64,000 bases of DNA, from assembly GCF_001428745.1 (NCBI RefSeq), contig NZ_LMIO01000004.1, forward strand, positions 806,001 through 870,000, in the 5' to 3' direction. The DNA is from Leifsonia sp. Root227 (GTDB lineage: Bacteria; Actinomycetota; Actinomycetes; Actinomycetales; Microbacteriaceae). A program made the position numbers and the translations under genes. A model generated the notes under the pieces. It was not told the DNA's origin and searched no databases. It worked only from the letters and a program-made list of their open reading frames with translations. Positions within the stretch are counted from its first letter, which is position 1. Each line of letters begins with the position of its first letter. Shown piece by piece: positions 25,067 through 33,581 of the stretch.

Positions 25067-25612
25067 CGGAGCGCCCTCCCCGCGCTGCTGATGCTGGGTC
25101 CGACCGAAGAGCCGACGACGGCTGGGGGAAAGCCGTGGTCTCGAACGGCTTCACCGCCGCCGGCCCCGCTGATGAGGGTCGTCCCATTGCTCCGCGCACG
25201 CCGGGTGACCCTCGGGTCAAGGGGGTTGAGCGAACGGGTCGCTCGACGTGGCGGATGCGGGTTCACGGGTCGTCCCTGCGTGTGTCGGGATGGTGCTTTT
25301 TCGGGTGGCGTGAACCGGAGAGACGCACTCGCGAGACCGACGAGCTGTTCAGCGAACGGAAAGTGACTGTTTCTCACCTATTCACAAAAGTGAGATTACA
25401 TCGTTTTCTCAGCTAAGCGTGAGCCCTCTATGGGGGTGATTATTGCTCACTTTTGATTCGAGGGCGATTTCGGCGCGCCGAAACGCCGCGGCATCCACAC
25501 GCTTCCGCTGACGAGACACCAGTGCCCGTGCCGCATCCCGGGGGTTTGCGACAGTTGCCGGCATCTCGTCGCGGCCGCTGTGTGCGTCGGGGGTGCGCAG
25601 TATGGTCGGGAT
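25067..25612. promoter_or_regulatory. 546-bp intergenic region: EPS operon promoter and long leader
   Basis: I see no gene here. From the minus strand, an AT-richer promoter-like zone at 25360-25450 is followed by about 300 bases of leader before the ATG at 25066. The leader includes a stem-loop at about 25115-25140 (ACGGCT and AGCCGT around GGGGGAA). From the plus strand, the last bases hold the SRAP promoter. I recognise no known riboswitch. Confidence 0.55.
25373..25394. promoter_or_regulatory. CTCAC...GTGAG inverted repeat upstream of EPS operon
   Basis: CTCACCTATTC (25373-25383) is followed by GTGAG (25390-25394). On the minus strand it shares TCTCACTT...GAATAGGTGAG with 305-330, the main difference being a 4-base shorter centre. 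A weaker copy, CTCAGCTAAGCGTGAG, follows at 25408-25423. It is likely an operator for the EPS operon starting at 25066. Confidence 0.5.
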
Positions 25613-26320
25613 ATGTGTGGACGGTTCGCGATGGACAAAGAGACGGACGACATGATCCAGGAGTTCGTGGCAGAGGGCGGTGACTTCCGGGAGTGGCGGC
25701 CGAGCTGGAACATCGCCCCGACAGACGCCATCCCGATCTTCCTGGAGAGCAAGAAGAAGGACGAGCCGAGCGTGCGTCGGATCGAGCTCGCGCGCTGGTC
25801 GCTCGTGCCCTCCTGGTCCAAGGAGCTCAAGACGAAGGTCCCCACCTTCAACGCCAGGGCAGAGACCGCGGCGGAGAAGCCGATGTTCAAGGCGTCCGTC
25901 GCCTCGCGCCGTGCCATCGTCCCGGCCATCGGGTACTACGAATGGCAGACCGATCCGGTCACCAAGAAGAAGACGCCGTACTTCATCCACCTGCCGGACG
26001 GCGAGCTGATGGGGTTCGCCGGGCTGTACGCGTGGTGGGCCGATCCGGCGAAGGAGCACGGCGACCCTGAGCGCTGGCACCTGACGGCCACGATCCTCAC
26101 GGCGGATGCGGTGCAGACGCTCGAGCACATCCACGACCGCAACCCCGTGCCGCTGCCGCGCGAGCTGTGGGACCACTGGGTCGACCCGACCGTCGTCGGC
26201 GACCAGGCACTCCTCGACGAGGCCGTTCGCGCGGCCGTCGGCGTGGCCGAGTCGCTGGCGTTCGATCGCGTCGGGCCGGTGACGGGCGACGGGCCGGAAC
26301 TCATCCAGCCGATCGACTAA
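25613..26320 (+). CDS. SRAP-domain abasic-site processing protein (YedK/HMCES family)
   Basis: The protein begins MCGRFA, so Cys2, after removal of Met, can crosslink to abasic DNA; SNIAP-like WNIAPTDAIPI and the FNARAETAAEKPMF segment with the Arg/Glu residues are present, as is the late HDRNPVPLP motif with the active-site His. The length is 235 residues, usual for bacterial YedK. The ATG at 25613 must be the true start because Cys2 is catalytic. TATGGT ends six bases before it, with no ribosome site, so the message is probably leaderless. It has no evident link to the EPS genes. Confidence 0.95.
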   Translation: MCGRFAMDKETDDMIQEFVAEGGDFREWRPSWNIAPTDAIPIFLESKKKDEPSVRRIELARWSLVPSWSKELKTKVPTFNARAETAAEKPMFKASVASRRAIVPAIGYYEWQTDPVTKKKTPYFIHLPDGELMGFAGLYAWWADPAKEHGDPERWHLTATILTADAVQTLEHIHDRNPVPLPRELWDHWVDPTVVGDQALLDEAVRAAVGVAESLAFDRVGPVTGDGPELIQPID

Positions 26321-26370
26321 CGCCTCCCGTCCGGCCATGGAGAGCCCGGCCGCAGGATGCGGTGGTATCC

Positions 26371-27408
26371 CTAGACTTCGCCTCGGCGCGCTCCCGCCCA
26401 GAGGTCGACGCCCGCATCCACGGCCAGCTCGTCGATCTCGGCGAGTTCGGCGTCCGTGAACGACAGGTTGTCGAGCGCTCCGACGTTCTGCTCGAGCTGG
26501 GCGACGCTGCTCGCGCCGATCACCAGCGACGTGACCCGCTCGTCGCGGAGCGCCCAGGCGAGGGCGAGCTGCGCGAGCGACTGACCGCGGCGTCGCGCGA
26601 TCTCGTTGAGCGAGCGGAGCCGCGCGACCGCGTCGTCGGTGAGCCAGTCGGCGTCGAGTGAGCTGCCTGCCGCTGCGCGGGAGTCCTCCGGGATGCCGTT
26701 CAGGTACTTGTCGGTGAGCATGCCCTGGGCGAGCGCGGTGAACCCGATCACGCCGACGCCCAGCTCGCCGACCGTGTCGAGGAGCCCTTCCGTCTCGATC
26801 CAGCGGTTCAGCATCGAGTACGACGGCTGGTGGATGAGCAGCGGCGTGCCGAGGTCGCGCAGGATCTCCGCAGCGCGGCGCGCATCCTCCGCCCCATAGG
26901 ACGAGATGCCGACGTACAGCGCCTTGCCGGAGCGGACGGCGGTGTCGAGCGCCTGCATCGTCTCCTCCAGCGGCGTGGACGGGTCCGGGCGGTGCGAGTA
27001 GAAGATGTCGACATAGTCGAGCCCGAGCCGCGCGAGCGACTGGTCGAGGCTGGCGAGCAGGTACTTGCGTCCTCCGCCGCCCTGACCGTACGGTCCTGGC
27101 CACATGTCCCAGCCGGCCTTCGACGACACGACGATCTCGTCGCGGTACGGCTTCAGGTCGTCGCGCACGATCCTGCCGAAGTTCACCTCGGCCGAGCCGT
27201 ACGGCGGGCCGTAGTTGTTGGCGAGGTCGAAGTGCGTGATGCCGAGGTCGAACGCGCGCAGCACGATGTCGCGCTGCGTCGTGAACGGACGGTCGTCGCC
27301 GAAGTTGTGCCAGAGGCCGAGGGACAGGGCGGGGAGGTCGAGCCCGCTGCGGCCGGTGCGACGGTACTGCATCCGGTCGTAGCGCTCGGGGAGGGGTTGG
27401 TACGCCAT
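26371..27408 (-). CDS. Aldo/keto reductase (YghZ / L-glyceraldehyde-3-phosphate reductase-like)
   Basis: The 345-residue TIM-barrel enzyme has the family tetrad in order: DLANNYG (Asp/Tyr), SSKAGWDMWPGPYG (Lys), YSHRPDP (His), and the C-terminal NADPH site around VIGASSVAQLEQNV. The WPGPYG insert marks the YghZ/KCNAB-like subgroup. It reduces aldehydes such as methylglyoxal or L-glyceraldehyde-3-phosphate with NADPH. The ATG at 27408 follows GGGAGGG; an in-frame extension to 27444 lacks support. Confidence 0.92.
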   Translation of the reverse strand: MAYQPLPERYDRMQYRRTGRSGLDLPALSLGLWHNFGDDRPFTTQRDIVLRAFDLGITHFDLANNYGPPYGSAEVNFGRIVRDDLKPYRDEIVVSSKAGWDMWPGPYGQGGGGRKYLLASLDQSLARLGLDYVDIFYSHRPDPSTPLEETMQALDTAVRSGKALYVGISSYGAEDARRAAEILRDLGTPLLIHQPSYSMLNRWIETEGLLDTVGELGVGVIGFTALAQGMLTDKYLNGIPEDSRAAAGSSLDADWLTDDAVARLRSLNEIARRRGQSLAQLALAWALRDERVTSLVIGASSVAQLEQNVGALDNLSFTDAELAEIDELAVDAGVDLWAGARRGEV

Positions 27409-27483
27409 GTCTCCACCCTCCCGCGTCCTGCCTGTCCTGTCCAACAGGCGGCGGCGATCCGATTCAGGGATGCGGCAGTTGAA

Positions 27484-27744
27484 TCAGCGCTTCGCGCGCC
27501 GCGCTGCCCTGTTCCTGGCGAGCACCCACCCCACGACGCCGCCCACCAGGAACACCGCGACCACCAGCAGCCAGGTCGGCATCCGCAGTTGCGCCCAGAG
27601 CAGGTAGATGGTCGCCTGGTCGTTGCCGACGCCGTTCTGGATCGCGACGATCAGCAGCAGGACCACCAGGACGATGGCCAGCCATTTCCGTTTCAGGAAC
27701 CGGACGACGGCGTTGTCCTGGCCCCCAGCATCCTCAGCACTCAT
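27484..27744 (-). CDS. LapA-domain small membrane protein
   Basis: The 86-residue protein has two membrane helices (about 22-40 and 57-77) separated by a short loop containing IQNGVGNDQATIYLLWAQLR, and a basic C-terminal tail (RNRAARRAKR). This matches the LapA/DUF1049 layout, where the N...TV/IxLL segment is typical. In Gram-negatives LapA aids lipopolysaccharide assembly; in actinobacteria its role is unknown. It is read in the same direction as the ABC exporter genes upstream, 24 bases away. Confidence 0.75.
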   Translation of the reverse strand: MSAEDAGGQDNAVVRFLKRKWLAIVLVVLLLIVAIQNGVGNDQATIYLLWAQLRMPTWLLVVAVFLVGGVVGWVLARNRAARRAKR

Positions 27745-27768
27745 GCGCTCAGTATGCCGCCAGCCGGC

Positions 27769-28893
27769 TCATCCGCGCAGCGCGTCCGACACCTTCACCC
27801 TGGCCCCCGTGCGCAGCAGCGAGTTCGAGTACACCCGCGCACCGAGCACGATCACCACGGCAGTGGATGCGACGAGCACCGCGAGCGACAGGATCGGCTC
27901 CCACCACTCCGCCGTTCCGAGGAAGATGCGCACGGGCATCCCGACCGGCGCGGAGAACGGCACGTAGCTCATGATCGCCATGACAGTGGGGTTGTCGTTG
28001 AAGAAGATGACCAGGAAGTACGGCACCATGATCAGGATCATCACCGGGGAGGTGACAGAGCCGATGTCCTCCGAGCGGGAGACGAGCGACGCAGCGGCGG
28101 CGTAGATGGCCGCGAGCAGCACGAAGCCGATCACGAAGAACACCACGAACCAGGCGACCGCTGGGCCGACCGTTCCGAGCAGCACCTTCTGGCCCGTCAC
28201 CATCATCCCGACGACGGCGGCGATCGCGATGGCCGCGATCTGGCCGAGCGCGAGCAGGCTGTTGCCCACGACCTTCCCTGCGAGCAGCACCCGCGCGCTC
28301 ACCGTCGACAGCAGGATCTCGACGATTCGGGTCTGCTTCTCCTCCACGACGCTCTGCGCGATCATCGTGCCGAACGTCAGCGCGGACATCATGAACACGA
28401 TCCCGAAGCCGAGAGCGACGATGTAGATGAGCCCTGTCGGCTGCGACGCCGGGTCGAGCAGCTCGACGTCCGGCTGGATGCTCAGCGCGGCGAGCACGCC
28501 CTGCGGTGGACTGTCCAGGCCGACGACCGTGACGGGCGGGGTGCCGGAGGAGGGAAGGACGATCGCCGAGACGTCACCGGAGCGAAGCAACTCCTCGCCC
28601 TCCGCTCTGGTCGCGACGTCGACGGACTCGAGGCCCTCCGTCGATCCGACGACCTGCGCAGCCGAACCGACCACCGCGACCTTGGTGCTCTCCGTGCTTC
28701 CACCGAAGATCCCGCCGAGGAGCACGGCGGCGAGCACGCCGAGCACGAGGATCGCGGCCGAGATCGTGAACGACTTGCTGCGCAGCCTGGTGGCCATCTC
28801 GCGCTGAGCTACGAGCCAGACACCGGATGCGAAGCTCGGCGCAGGAGGAGTGGTGCTGGCGGGGACGGTGTCGTGCGACGGTGTTGCGCTCAT
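27769..28893 (-). CDS. ABC-2 type exporter permease (NatB/YhaP-like)
   Basis: The 374-residue protein has one N-terminal membrane helix (FTISAAILVLGVLAAVLLGG), a large outer domain of about 150 residues, then five or six helices including the SVVEEKQTRIVEILLSTVSARVLLAGKVVG segment typical of NatB-type permeases. It pairs with the ATPase just upstream (ATG/TGA overlap at 28890-28893). The family exports sodium or small toxic molecules; the substrate here is unknown. Regulation by the neighbouring two-component pair is likely. Confidence 0.85.
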   Translation of the reverse strand: MSATPSHDTVPASTTPPAPSFASGVWLVAQREMATRLRSKSFTISAAILVLGVLAAVLLGGIFGGSTESTKVAVVGSAAQVVGSTEGLESVDVATRAEGEELLRSGDVSAIVLPSSGTPPVTVVGLDSPPQGVLAALSIQPDVELLDPASQPTGLIYIVALGFGIVFMMSALTFGTMIAQSVVEEKQTRIVEILLSTVSARVLLAGKVVGNSLLALGQIAAIAIAAVVGMMVTGQKVLLGTVGPAVAWFVVFFVIGFVLLAAIYAAAASLVSRSEDIGSVTSPVMILIMVPYFLVIFFNDNPTVMAIMSYVPFSAPVGMPVRIFLGTAEWWEPILSLAVLVASTAVVIVLGARVYSNSLLRTGARVKVSDALRG

Positions 28894-29774
28894 TTGCCGA
28901 TGGCCTCTCGGAAGATCTGTGCAAGGGACGGGTTCTGTGGGCCGAAACTGACGACGCCGCCGTCTGCGGTCGCCCGGCGGAGCACGGCCTGCGCCGTGGC
29001 GTCGTCGGCCTCGAACAGCGCGTAGCCGCCGTCGAAGTCGAGGACGGAGACCCCGTCGACCGCGCGGAGCCAGCCGGCGTCGCCTGCGACGAGCAGCTCG
29101 TAGCGCTCTCCGCCGTGCTCGCGCCGCAGAGCGTCCGTGCCGCCGGCGACCCTGACCTCTCCGTCGGCGATGATCACCAGCTCGTCGCAGAGCCGCTCGA
29201 CGATGTCGAGCTGGTGGGAGCTGAACAGGACGGGAGCACCGGATGCCGCGTGGTCGCGCAGCACGCCGACCACCACATCCACGGCCAGAGGGTCGAGACC
29301 GGAGAACGGCTCGTCCAGCACCAGCACCTCCGGGTCGTGCACCAGCGCGGCGGCGATCTGCGCCCGCTGCTGGTTGCCGAGGCTGAGACTCTCGACGAGG
29401 TCGTTGCTGCGCTCGCCGAGGCCGAGCCTGTCGAGGAGGGCGTCCGCGTTCCGGCGGGCAGTGGCGGGTGTGAGCCCGTGCAGCCGTGCCAGGTAGACGA
29501 GCTGCTCTGCGACCTTCATCTTCGGGTACAGCCCGCGCTCCTCCGGCATGTAGCCGAACCGGCGGCGGTCGTCTGCGGTGAGCGGGTCGCCGTCGAGCAG
29601 CACCGTGCCTCCGTCTGCGGCGAGCACGCCGAGGATGATGCGCATCGTCGTGGTCTTCCCCGCGCCGTTGCCGCCGACGAACCCCGTCATCCGCGACCTC
29701 GGCACCGTGAAGCTCACATCGCGCAGCACGGTGCGTTCTCCGTAGCGTTTCTCGACGTTCTGGATCTCGAGCAT
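28890..29774 (-). CDS. ABC exporter ATP-binding protein (NatA-like)
   Basis: All ATPase motifs are present: Walker A GGNGAGKTTTMR at about 38-49, Q-loop region MPEERGLYPKM, signature LSLGNQQR, Walker B VLVLDEPFSGLDP and the switch His in LFSSHQLD. The extra C-terminal domain after residue 215 is typical of NatA/DrrA subunits. The ATG at 29774 is chosen because AAAGGGG precedes it and the ATPase domain starts at once. It is coupled to the permease by a 4-base overlap. Confidence 0.93.
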   Translation of the reverse strand: MLEIQNVEKRYGERTVLRDVSFTVPRSRMTGFVGGNGAGKTTTMRIILGVLAADGGTVLLDGDPLTADDRRRFGYMPEERGLYPKMKVAEQLVYLARLHGLTPATARRNADALLDRLGLGERSNDLVESLSLGNQQRAQIAAALVHDPEVLVLDEPFSGLDPLAVDVVVGVLRDHAASGAPVLFSSHQLDIVERLCDELVIIADGEVRVAGGTDALRREHGGERYELLVAGDAGWLRAVDGVSVLDFDGGYALFEADDATAQAVLRRATADGGVVSFGPQNPSLAQIFREAIGK

Positions 29775-29863
29775 GGTCGCGGTCCCCTTTCGTGGTGGTC
29801 TCAACGCTACGGACGGCGACGCGCGCGGCGCATCCACCTGCTGACGTCCGCCGAGAGGGGGAT

Positions 29864-29908
29864 GCTCAGCGCGGGGTGGCTCAGCGCGGCGAGGCTCAGC
29901 GCCCGGCG
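29864..29908. repeat. Three 15-bp imperfect tandem repeats at response-regulator stop codon
   Basis: GCTCAGCGC recurs at 29864, 29879 and 29894, exactly 15 bases apart. On the coding strand each copy contains GCTGAGC, so the real stop TGA is repeated downstream. Confidence 0.7.
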
Positions 29909-30573
29909 AGCCCGTTCTCGTACGCGAAGATGACCGCCTGGATGCGGTCGCGCAGCCCGAGCTTCAGCAAGACCTTCGAGACGTGCGTCTTGACCGTCGC
30001 CTCTCCGAGGTAGAGCCTGGCCGCGATCTCCCCGTTGGAGAGGCCGGCGGCGAGCAGGCCGAGCACTTCGCGCTCCCGGTCGGTGAGGTCGTCGACGGGG
30101 CCGCCTTCCGCCGCGCCCCGCGTGGCCGCCTGGGCGTGCGCATCCGCTGGCGCACTGAACCGGCTGATGACCTGCCTGGTCACGTCCGGCGAGAGGAGCG
30201 CGTCGCCTCTGGCGAGCACGCGTACGGCGTTCACCAGTTCCTCCGGCGACGAGTTCTTGAGCAGGAAGCCGCTCGCGCCCGCCTGCAGGGCGGTGAAGAG
30301 GTAGTCGTCGCGGTTGAACGTGGTGAGGACGAGCACGCTCGCCGCCAGGTCGTCTCTTGCGACGATCTGCCTGGTGGCTTCGAGTCCGTCGACGCCCGGC
30401 ATCTGCACGTCCATGCAGACCACATCCGGCTGCAACTCCTCGCAGAGCCGCACGGCGGCCTGGCCGTCCCCTGCCTCGCCGACCACCTCGATCGACGGGT
30501 CCGTCTCCAGGATGATCCGGAATCCGGCGCGCACCAGCTCCTGGTCGTCGGCCAGCAGCACGCGGATGCTCAT
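29896..30573 (-). CDS. NarL/LuxR-family response regulator
   Basis: The receiver domain (1-120) has the acidic pair DD at 9-10, phospho-acceptor Asp55 in VVCMDVQMPG, the switch Thr in VLTTFN and Lys in FLLKNS. The output domain has the LuxR HTH LTDREREVLGLLAAGLSNGEIA. The length is 225 residues. The start ATG overlaps the kinase stop (4 bases), making an HK-RR operon. It probably controls the adjacent ABC exporter, as in many Gram-positive DesKR/LiaRS-type sets. Confidence 0.93.
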   Translation of the reverse strand: MSIRVLLADDQELVRAGFRIILETDPSIEVVGEAGDGQAAVRLCEELQPDVVCMDVQMPGVDGLEATRQIVARDDLAASVLVLTTFNRDDYLFTALQAGASGFLLKNSSPEELVNAVRVLARGDALLSPDVTRQVISRFSAPADAHAQAATRGAAEGGPVDDLTDREREVLGLLAAGLSNGEIAARLYLGEATVKTHVSKVLLKLGLRDRIQAVIFAYENGLAGR

Positions 30574-31841
30574 CGCGCCTTCGCCGAAAGTGGGAAGCGG
30601 GCGCGCACCAGGTAGCCGCCGCGGCTGCGAGGGCCGATGTCGATGCTGCCGCCGACGGAGGCGACGCGTTCGCGCATCCCGAGGTGACCGAGGCCTGCAC
30701 TGGGTGCGCCAGGGCTGGGATGGCCGAGCCCGGTGTCCGACGCCTCGACCTCCAGGCTGTCGTCCTCGTACCTCAGCCGAAGCTCGGCCGTCGCGCCTGC
30801 GCCGCCGTGCTTCCTGGTGTTGGTGAGTGCTTCCTGCGCCACGCGGTACACGCAGAGCCCGATGGTCGCGGGCACGGTCCTCGGGGTCCCGATCACCTGC
30901 AGGCTGGTGGGGAGCCCGGCGTCCGTCGCATCTCCGACGAGCTCGGGCAGGTGTTCGACGCCGCGCGTGCTCGTGGTCCTGTCCGTCGGCGCGTGCTCGT
31001 CGTCGCGCAGGGCGCCGAGCAGCAGCCGCAGCTCGTCGACCGCCGTCCGCGCGCTCGACTCCACATTCAGCAGGGACGCGCGCGCCGCATCCGGATCGCG
31101 GTCGAGCACGAGCCGGGCGGCACCGGCCTGCACGCCCATCACGGAGACGTGGTGCGCCACCACATCGTGCAGCTCGCGGGCGATCCGCACCCGTTCCAGC
31201 GCGATCGCCTGCTGCTGGGTGCGCTCTCGCTCCTCCGCCAGCTCGCGGGTCAGCGTCTCCAGCTCGAAGCGTCCGCGCGCCGACCGGTACGCGGCCTCGC
31301 CGAAGTAGTACGCGCCGCCGAAGTAAAGCAGGTTGATGATGATCTGGATGAGCCCGAACGCCACATACGGCGACAGCGTTCCCTCGCGCGACAATTCCGG
31401 CACGAGCGAGGTCATTCCCGCCGTGACGATCAGGTTCCAGAACAGCCAGACGAACATCGCGGCGATGATCGCCAGCCGCAGCGCCGTCGCCACGGTGCGC
31501 CTGCGACCCCAGGCGCCGAGCGTGTAGATGGCGATGAAGAGCGCGATGTTCGAGAACAGGTACTCCCCGACCCGGAACTCCCCGCCCCACCAGAACGCGA
31601 TGGCCGACCCGAGCGCCACGGCCTCCGGCCAGCGGCGCCGCACCGCGAGCATCCCGCCGCTGACGACGGCCCACAGGATGCTGACCCAGACCTCGGCGGT
31701 CCCGTACAGCCCGGTGCGCTGATAGAGGAACACCGAGCCGATCATGGCGAGCGTCATCACCCCGGCCAGCAGGATGTCCCTGCGGCGTCCAACCGCATCG
31801 GGGGCGGGCCGGTGCCACTCGGTCACAGGGGCGCTGGTCAT
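30570..31841 (-). CDS. Sensor histidine kinase (HisKA_3 / DesK-NarX type)
   Basis: Five or so membrane helices (25-180) are followed by a coiled linker and the HisKA_3 dimer helix with ERVRIARELHDVVAHHVSVM, His225 being the phospho-acceptor. The ATPase domain has the N-box AQEALTNTRKHG and the G-box DTGLGHP...GLGHLGMRERV. It has no extracytoplasmic sensor domain, so it is an intramembrane sensor that probably responds to envelope stress or the exporter itself. A -10-like TAGCGT ends six bases before the ATG (minus strand), suggesting a leaderless start. Confidence 0.93.
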   Translation of the reverse strand: MTSAPVTEWHRPAPDAVGRRRDILLAGVMTLAMIGSVFLYQRTGLYGTAEVWVSILWAVVSGGMLAVRRRWPEAVALGSAIAFWWGGEFRVGEYLFSNIALFIAIYTLGAWGRRRTVATALRLAIIAAMFVWLFWNLIVTAGMTSLVPELSREGTLSPYVAFGLIQIIINLLYFGGAYYFGEAAYRSARGRFELETLTRELAEERERTQQQAIALERVRIARELHDVVAHHVSVMGVQAGAARLVLDRDPDAARASLLNVESSARTAVDELRLLLGALRDDEHAPTDRTTSTRGVEHLPELVGDATDAGLPTSLQVIGTPRTVPATIGLCVYRVAQEALTNTRKHGGAGATAELRLRYEDDSLEVEASDTGLGHPSPGAPSAGLGHLGMRERVASVGGSIDIGPRSRGGYLVRARFPLSAKAR

Positions 31842-31897
31842 CCCCCAACGCTAGTGGTGGATGTGCGGGCGCGGATCCGTCGCGCGGGGGAGGCGGC

Positions 31898-32512
31898 TCA
31901 GCGGCGCTCGACGAGCGCCGCTGCCGTGCGAATCCCCAGCCGCAGCCCGTCGTCCGGTGCTGACGGCAGCGGTGCGAACCCCAGCCGCCGGTAGAAGGCC
32001 TGCGCGCCGGTGTTCCGCTCGCCGACCCCGAGCTGCACGCCGGGGACGCCCGCATCCCGGAGCTGCCGCAGCAGGGTGCTGATGAGCCTCCTGCCCCAGC
32101 CGGCGCCCTGGGTCTCCGGGAGCAGGTCGATGTGCAGGTGCGCCGGGTACAGCGCGTGGTCGGGTCCGACCAGGTGCGCCGTCGAGTGGCCGAGCCGGAC
32201 GAGGACCTGCGTGGGGGTGACGGCCGGCTCGACCAGTGGATGCGCGGCCGCGAACCCCGGAAGCCACTCCCGCTCGTAGCGCTCGGCGAACGCCGCGCTG
32301 TCCGGGGTCGCGACGAGGTAACCGACCGCACGCCCGCCCAGCTCGAGGACGTGGGCGTACGCCGGTTCCAGCCGGAGGTACGGCAGGAGGAAGATGTCCG
32401 CAAGAAGGGTGTCGTCCTCGTACTTCCCCGTGGCGTCGCCGCCCGAGTCGCCGGTCAGGAGGCAGACTCTGGACAGCGACGCCACGTCATCAGGGCTGAA
32501 CGGCCGGATCAC
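31898..32512 (-). CDS. GNAT-family N-acetyltransferase
   Basis: The 204-residue protein starts with MIRPFSPDD and has the acetyl-CoA site ETQGAGWGRRLISTLLRQLRDAG (a Q-x-x-G-x-G/A-type loop) and the C-terminal beta-bulge region GVGERNTGAQAFYRRLGFAPL. The HIDLLPETQGAG pattern occurs in acetyltransferases near O-GlcNAcase-like or sugar clusters, but the substrate is not known. The GTG start overlaps the stop of the short ORF at 32509-32628, so it appears to be part of the murQ-led operon and might acetylate an amino sugar. Confidence 0.85.
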   Translation of the reverse strand: MIRPFSPDDVASLSRVCLLTGDSGGDATGKYEDDTLLADIFLLPYLRLEPAYAHVLELGGRAVGYLVATPDSAAFAERYEREWLPGFAAAHPLVEPAVTPTQVLVRLGHSTAHLVGPDHALYPAHLHIDLLPETQGAGWGRRLISTLLRQLRDAGVPGVQLGVGERNTGAQAFYRRLGFAPLPSAPDDGLRLGIRTAAALVERR

Positions 32513-32628
32513 GCACGCTCACCCGTCGGCACGGCGCCCGTCGGCAGCGGTGCGATGACGTTCCCCAGGCTGACCCCGGGGCGGTGCGCGTCGAGCATCG
32601 CTCGCAGCACGCGGACGAGCGTCGCCAC
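32509..32628 (-). CDS. Candidate 39-residue small protein between murQ and GNAT gene
   Basis: A GTG-started frame of 40 codons begins two bases after the murQ stop and ends in a GTGA overlap with the GNAT start, filling the gap exactly. Nearly all its third codon positions are G or C, as in real genes here. The peptide (MATLVRVLRAMLDAHRPG at its start) has a basic amphipathic N-terminal half and a Pro/Thr-rich end. I know no family for it. It may be a real microprotein, a remnant of a longer gene, or a translational bridge that couples murQ to the acetyltransferase. Confidence 0.45.
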   Translation of the reverse strand: MATLVRVLRAMLDAHRPGVSLGNVIAPLPTGAVPTGERA

Positions 32629-32630
32629 GG

Positions 32631-33581
32631 TCAGGCGGCGCCGAGGGCGGCGCGGAGGCTCGGCGCCGTCTCCATGGAGGCGCGGGCGTCGTCGGCGCTG
32701 AGTCCGCGCAGCAGCATCAGGATGGCGATCTTGACGGAGCCGTCGCTCTGGGCGAGGGTCTCTGCGGCCTCCGCCGGGCTGCAGTCGGTGACCAGCATCA
32801 CGGTGCGCTCTGCGCGGGCGCGGAGCTTCTCATTCGTGGCGCGCAGGTCGACCATGATGTTGCCGTAGGTCTTGCCGAGACGGACCATCGCGATGGTCGA
32901 GATCATGTTGAGCACGAGCTTCTGCGCCGTGCCGGCTTTGAGCCTCGTCGATCCGGCGATCAGCTCTGGGCCGACGACCACCTCGATGGCGTGATCGGCG
33001 ACGCCGCCGATCGTCGAGTTGCTGTTGCACGCGATCGCGACGGTGAGGGCGCCGAGGCCGGACGCGTACTCCAGCGCGCCGACCACGTAAGGGGTGCGAC
33101 CGGAGGCGGAGATGCCGACGACGATGTCGAGCGGCGTGAGGGCGATGCCGGTCAGTGCGTCTGCGCCGCCCTGCGGATCGTCCTCCGCGTTCTCCACGGC
33201 GGTCCTGATCGCACCGTCGCCTCCGGCGATGATGCCGACGACGAGGGACGGGTCGACGTTGAAGGTGGGCGGGCACTCGCTGGCGTCCACGATCCCGAGA
33301 CGTCCTGGGGTGCCTGCGCCGATGTAGATGAGACGGCCGCCCTCGCGCATCCGGTCTGCGATGCCGTCGATGGCTGCAGCGATCGTCGGCAGCACGGCGG
33401 CGACGGCGGGCGGAACGCTCTCGTCGTGGTTGTTCATCAGCGCGACCAGGTCGGCCGTGCTCAGGGTGTCGAGGTCGCGCTCGTCGTCCACGACCGCTTC
33501 GGTCGTGAGCGTGGAGAGCTCGGCGCGGAGGAGATCGCGCGGGCGTCTCTCTCTGTTGAGGATGTCAGACACGGATGGCAT
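32631..33581 (-). CDS. murQ: N-acetylmuramic acid 6-phosphate etherase
   Basis: The 316-residue SIS-domain enzyme has IYIGAGTPGRLGIVDASECPPTF (with the catalytic Glu), the SIS phosphate-binding VVGISASGRTPYVVGAL, and the characteristic STRLKAGTAQKLVLNMIST and KTYGNIMVDLRATNEKL blocks near the C-terminus. MurQ cleaves MurNAc-6-phosphate to GlcNAc-6-phosphate and D-lactate in the cytosol. GAAAGGT precedes the ATG, which lies 17 bases inside the end of the kinase gene. The D-lactate would feed the dehydrogenase at 41924-44707. Confidence 0.96.
   Translation of the reverse strand: MPSVSDILNRERRPRDLLRAELSTLTTEAVVDDERDLDTLSTADLVALMNNHDESVPPAVAAVLPTIAAAIDGIADRMREGGRLIYIGAGTPGRLGIVDASECPPTFNVDPSLVVGIIAGGDGAIRTAVENAEDDPQGGADALTGIALTPLDIVVGISASGRTPYVVGALEYASGLGALTVAIACNSNSTIGGVADHAIEVVVGPELIAGSTRLKAGTAQKLVLNMISTIAMVRLGKTYGNIMVDLRATNEKLRARAERTVMLVTDCSPAEAAETLAQSDGSVKIAILMLLRGLSADDARASMETAPSLRAALGAA

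Noticed and set aside
25067..25370. Known riboswitch (c-di-GMP, ydaO/c-di-AMP, SAM, cobalamin) in the EPS leader
   Set aside because: I looked for the conserved cores of these classes and could not recognise any; only simple stem-loops are visible.
25135..25416. Short plus-strand frame in the EPS leader region
   Set aside because: No coding bias or ribosome site; the region is better explained as promoter and leader.
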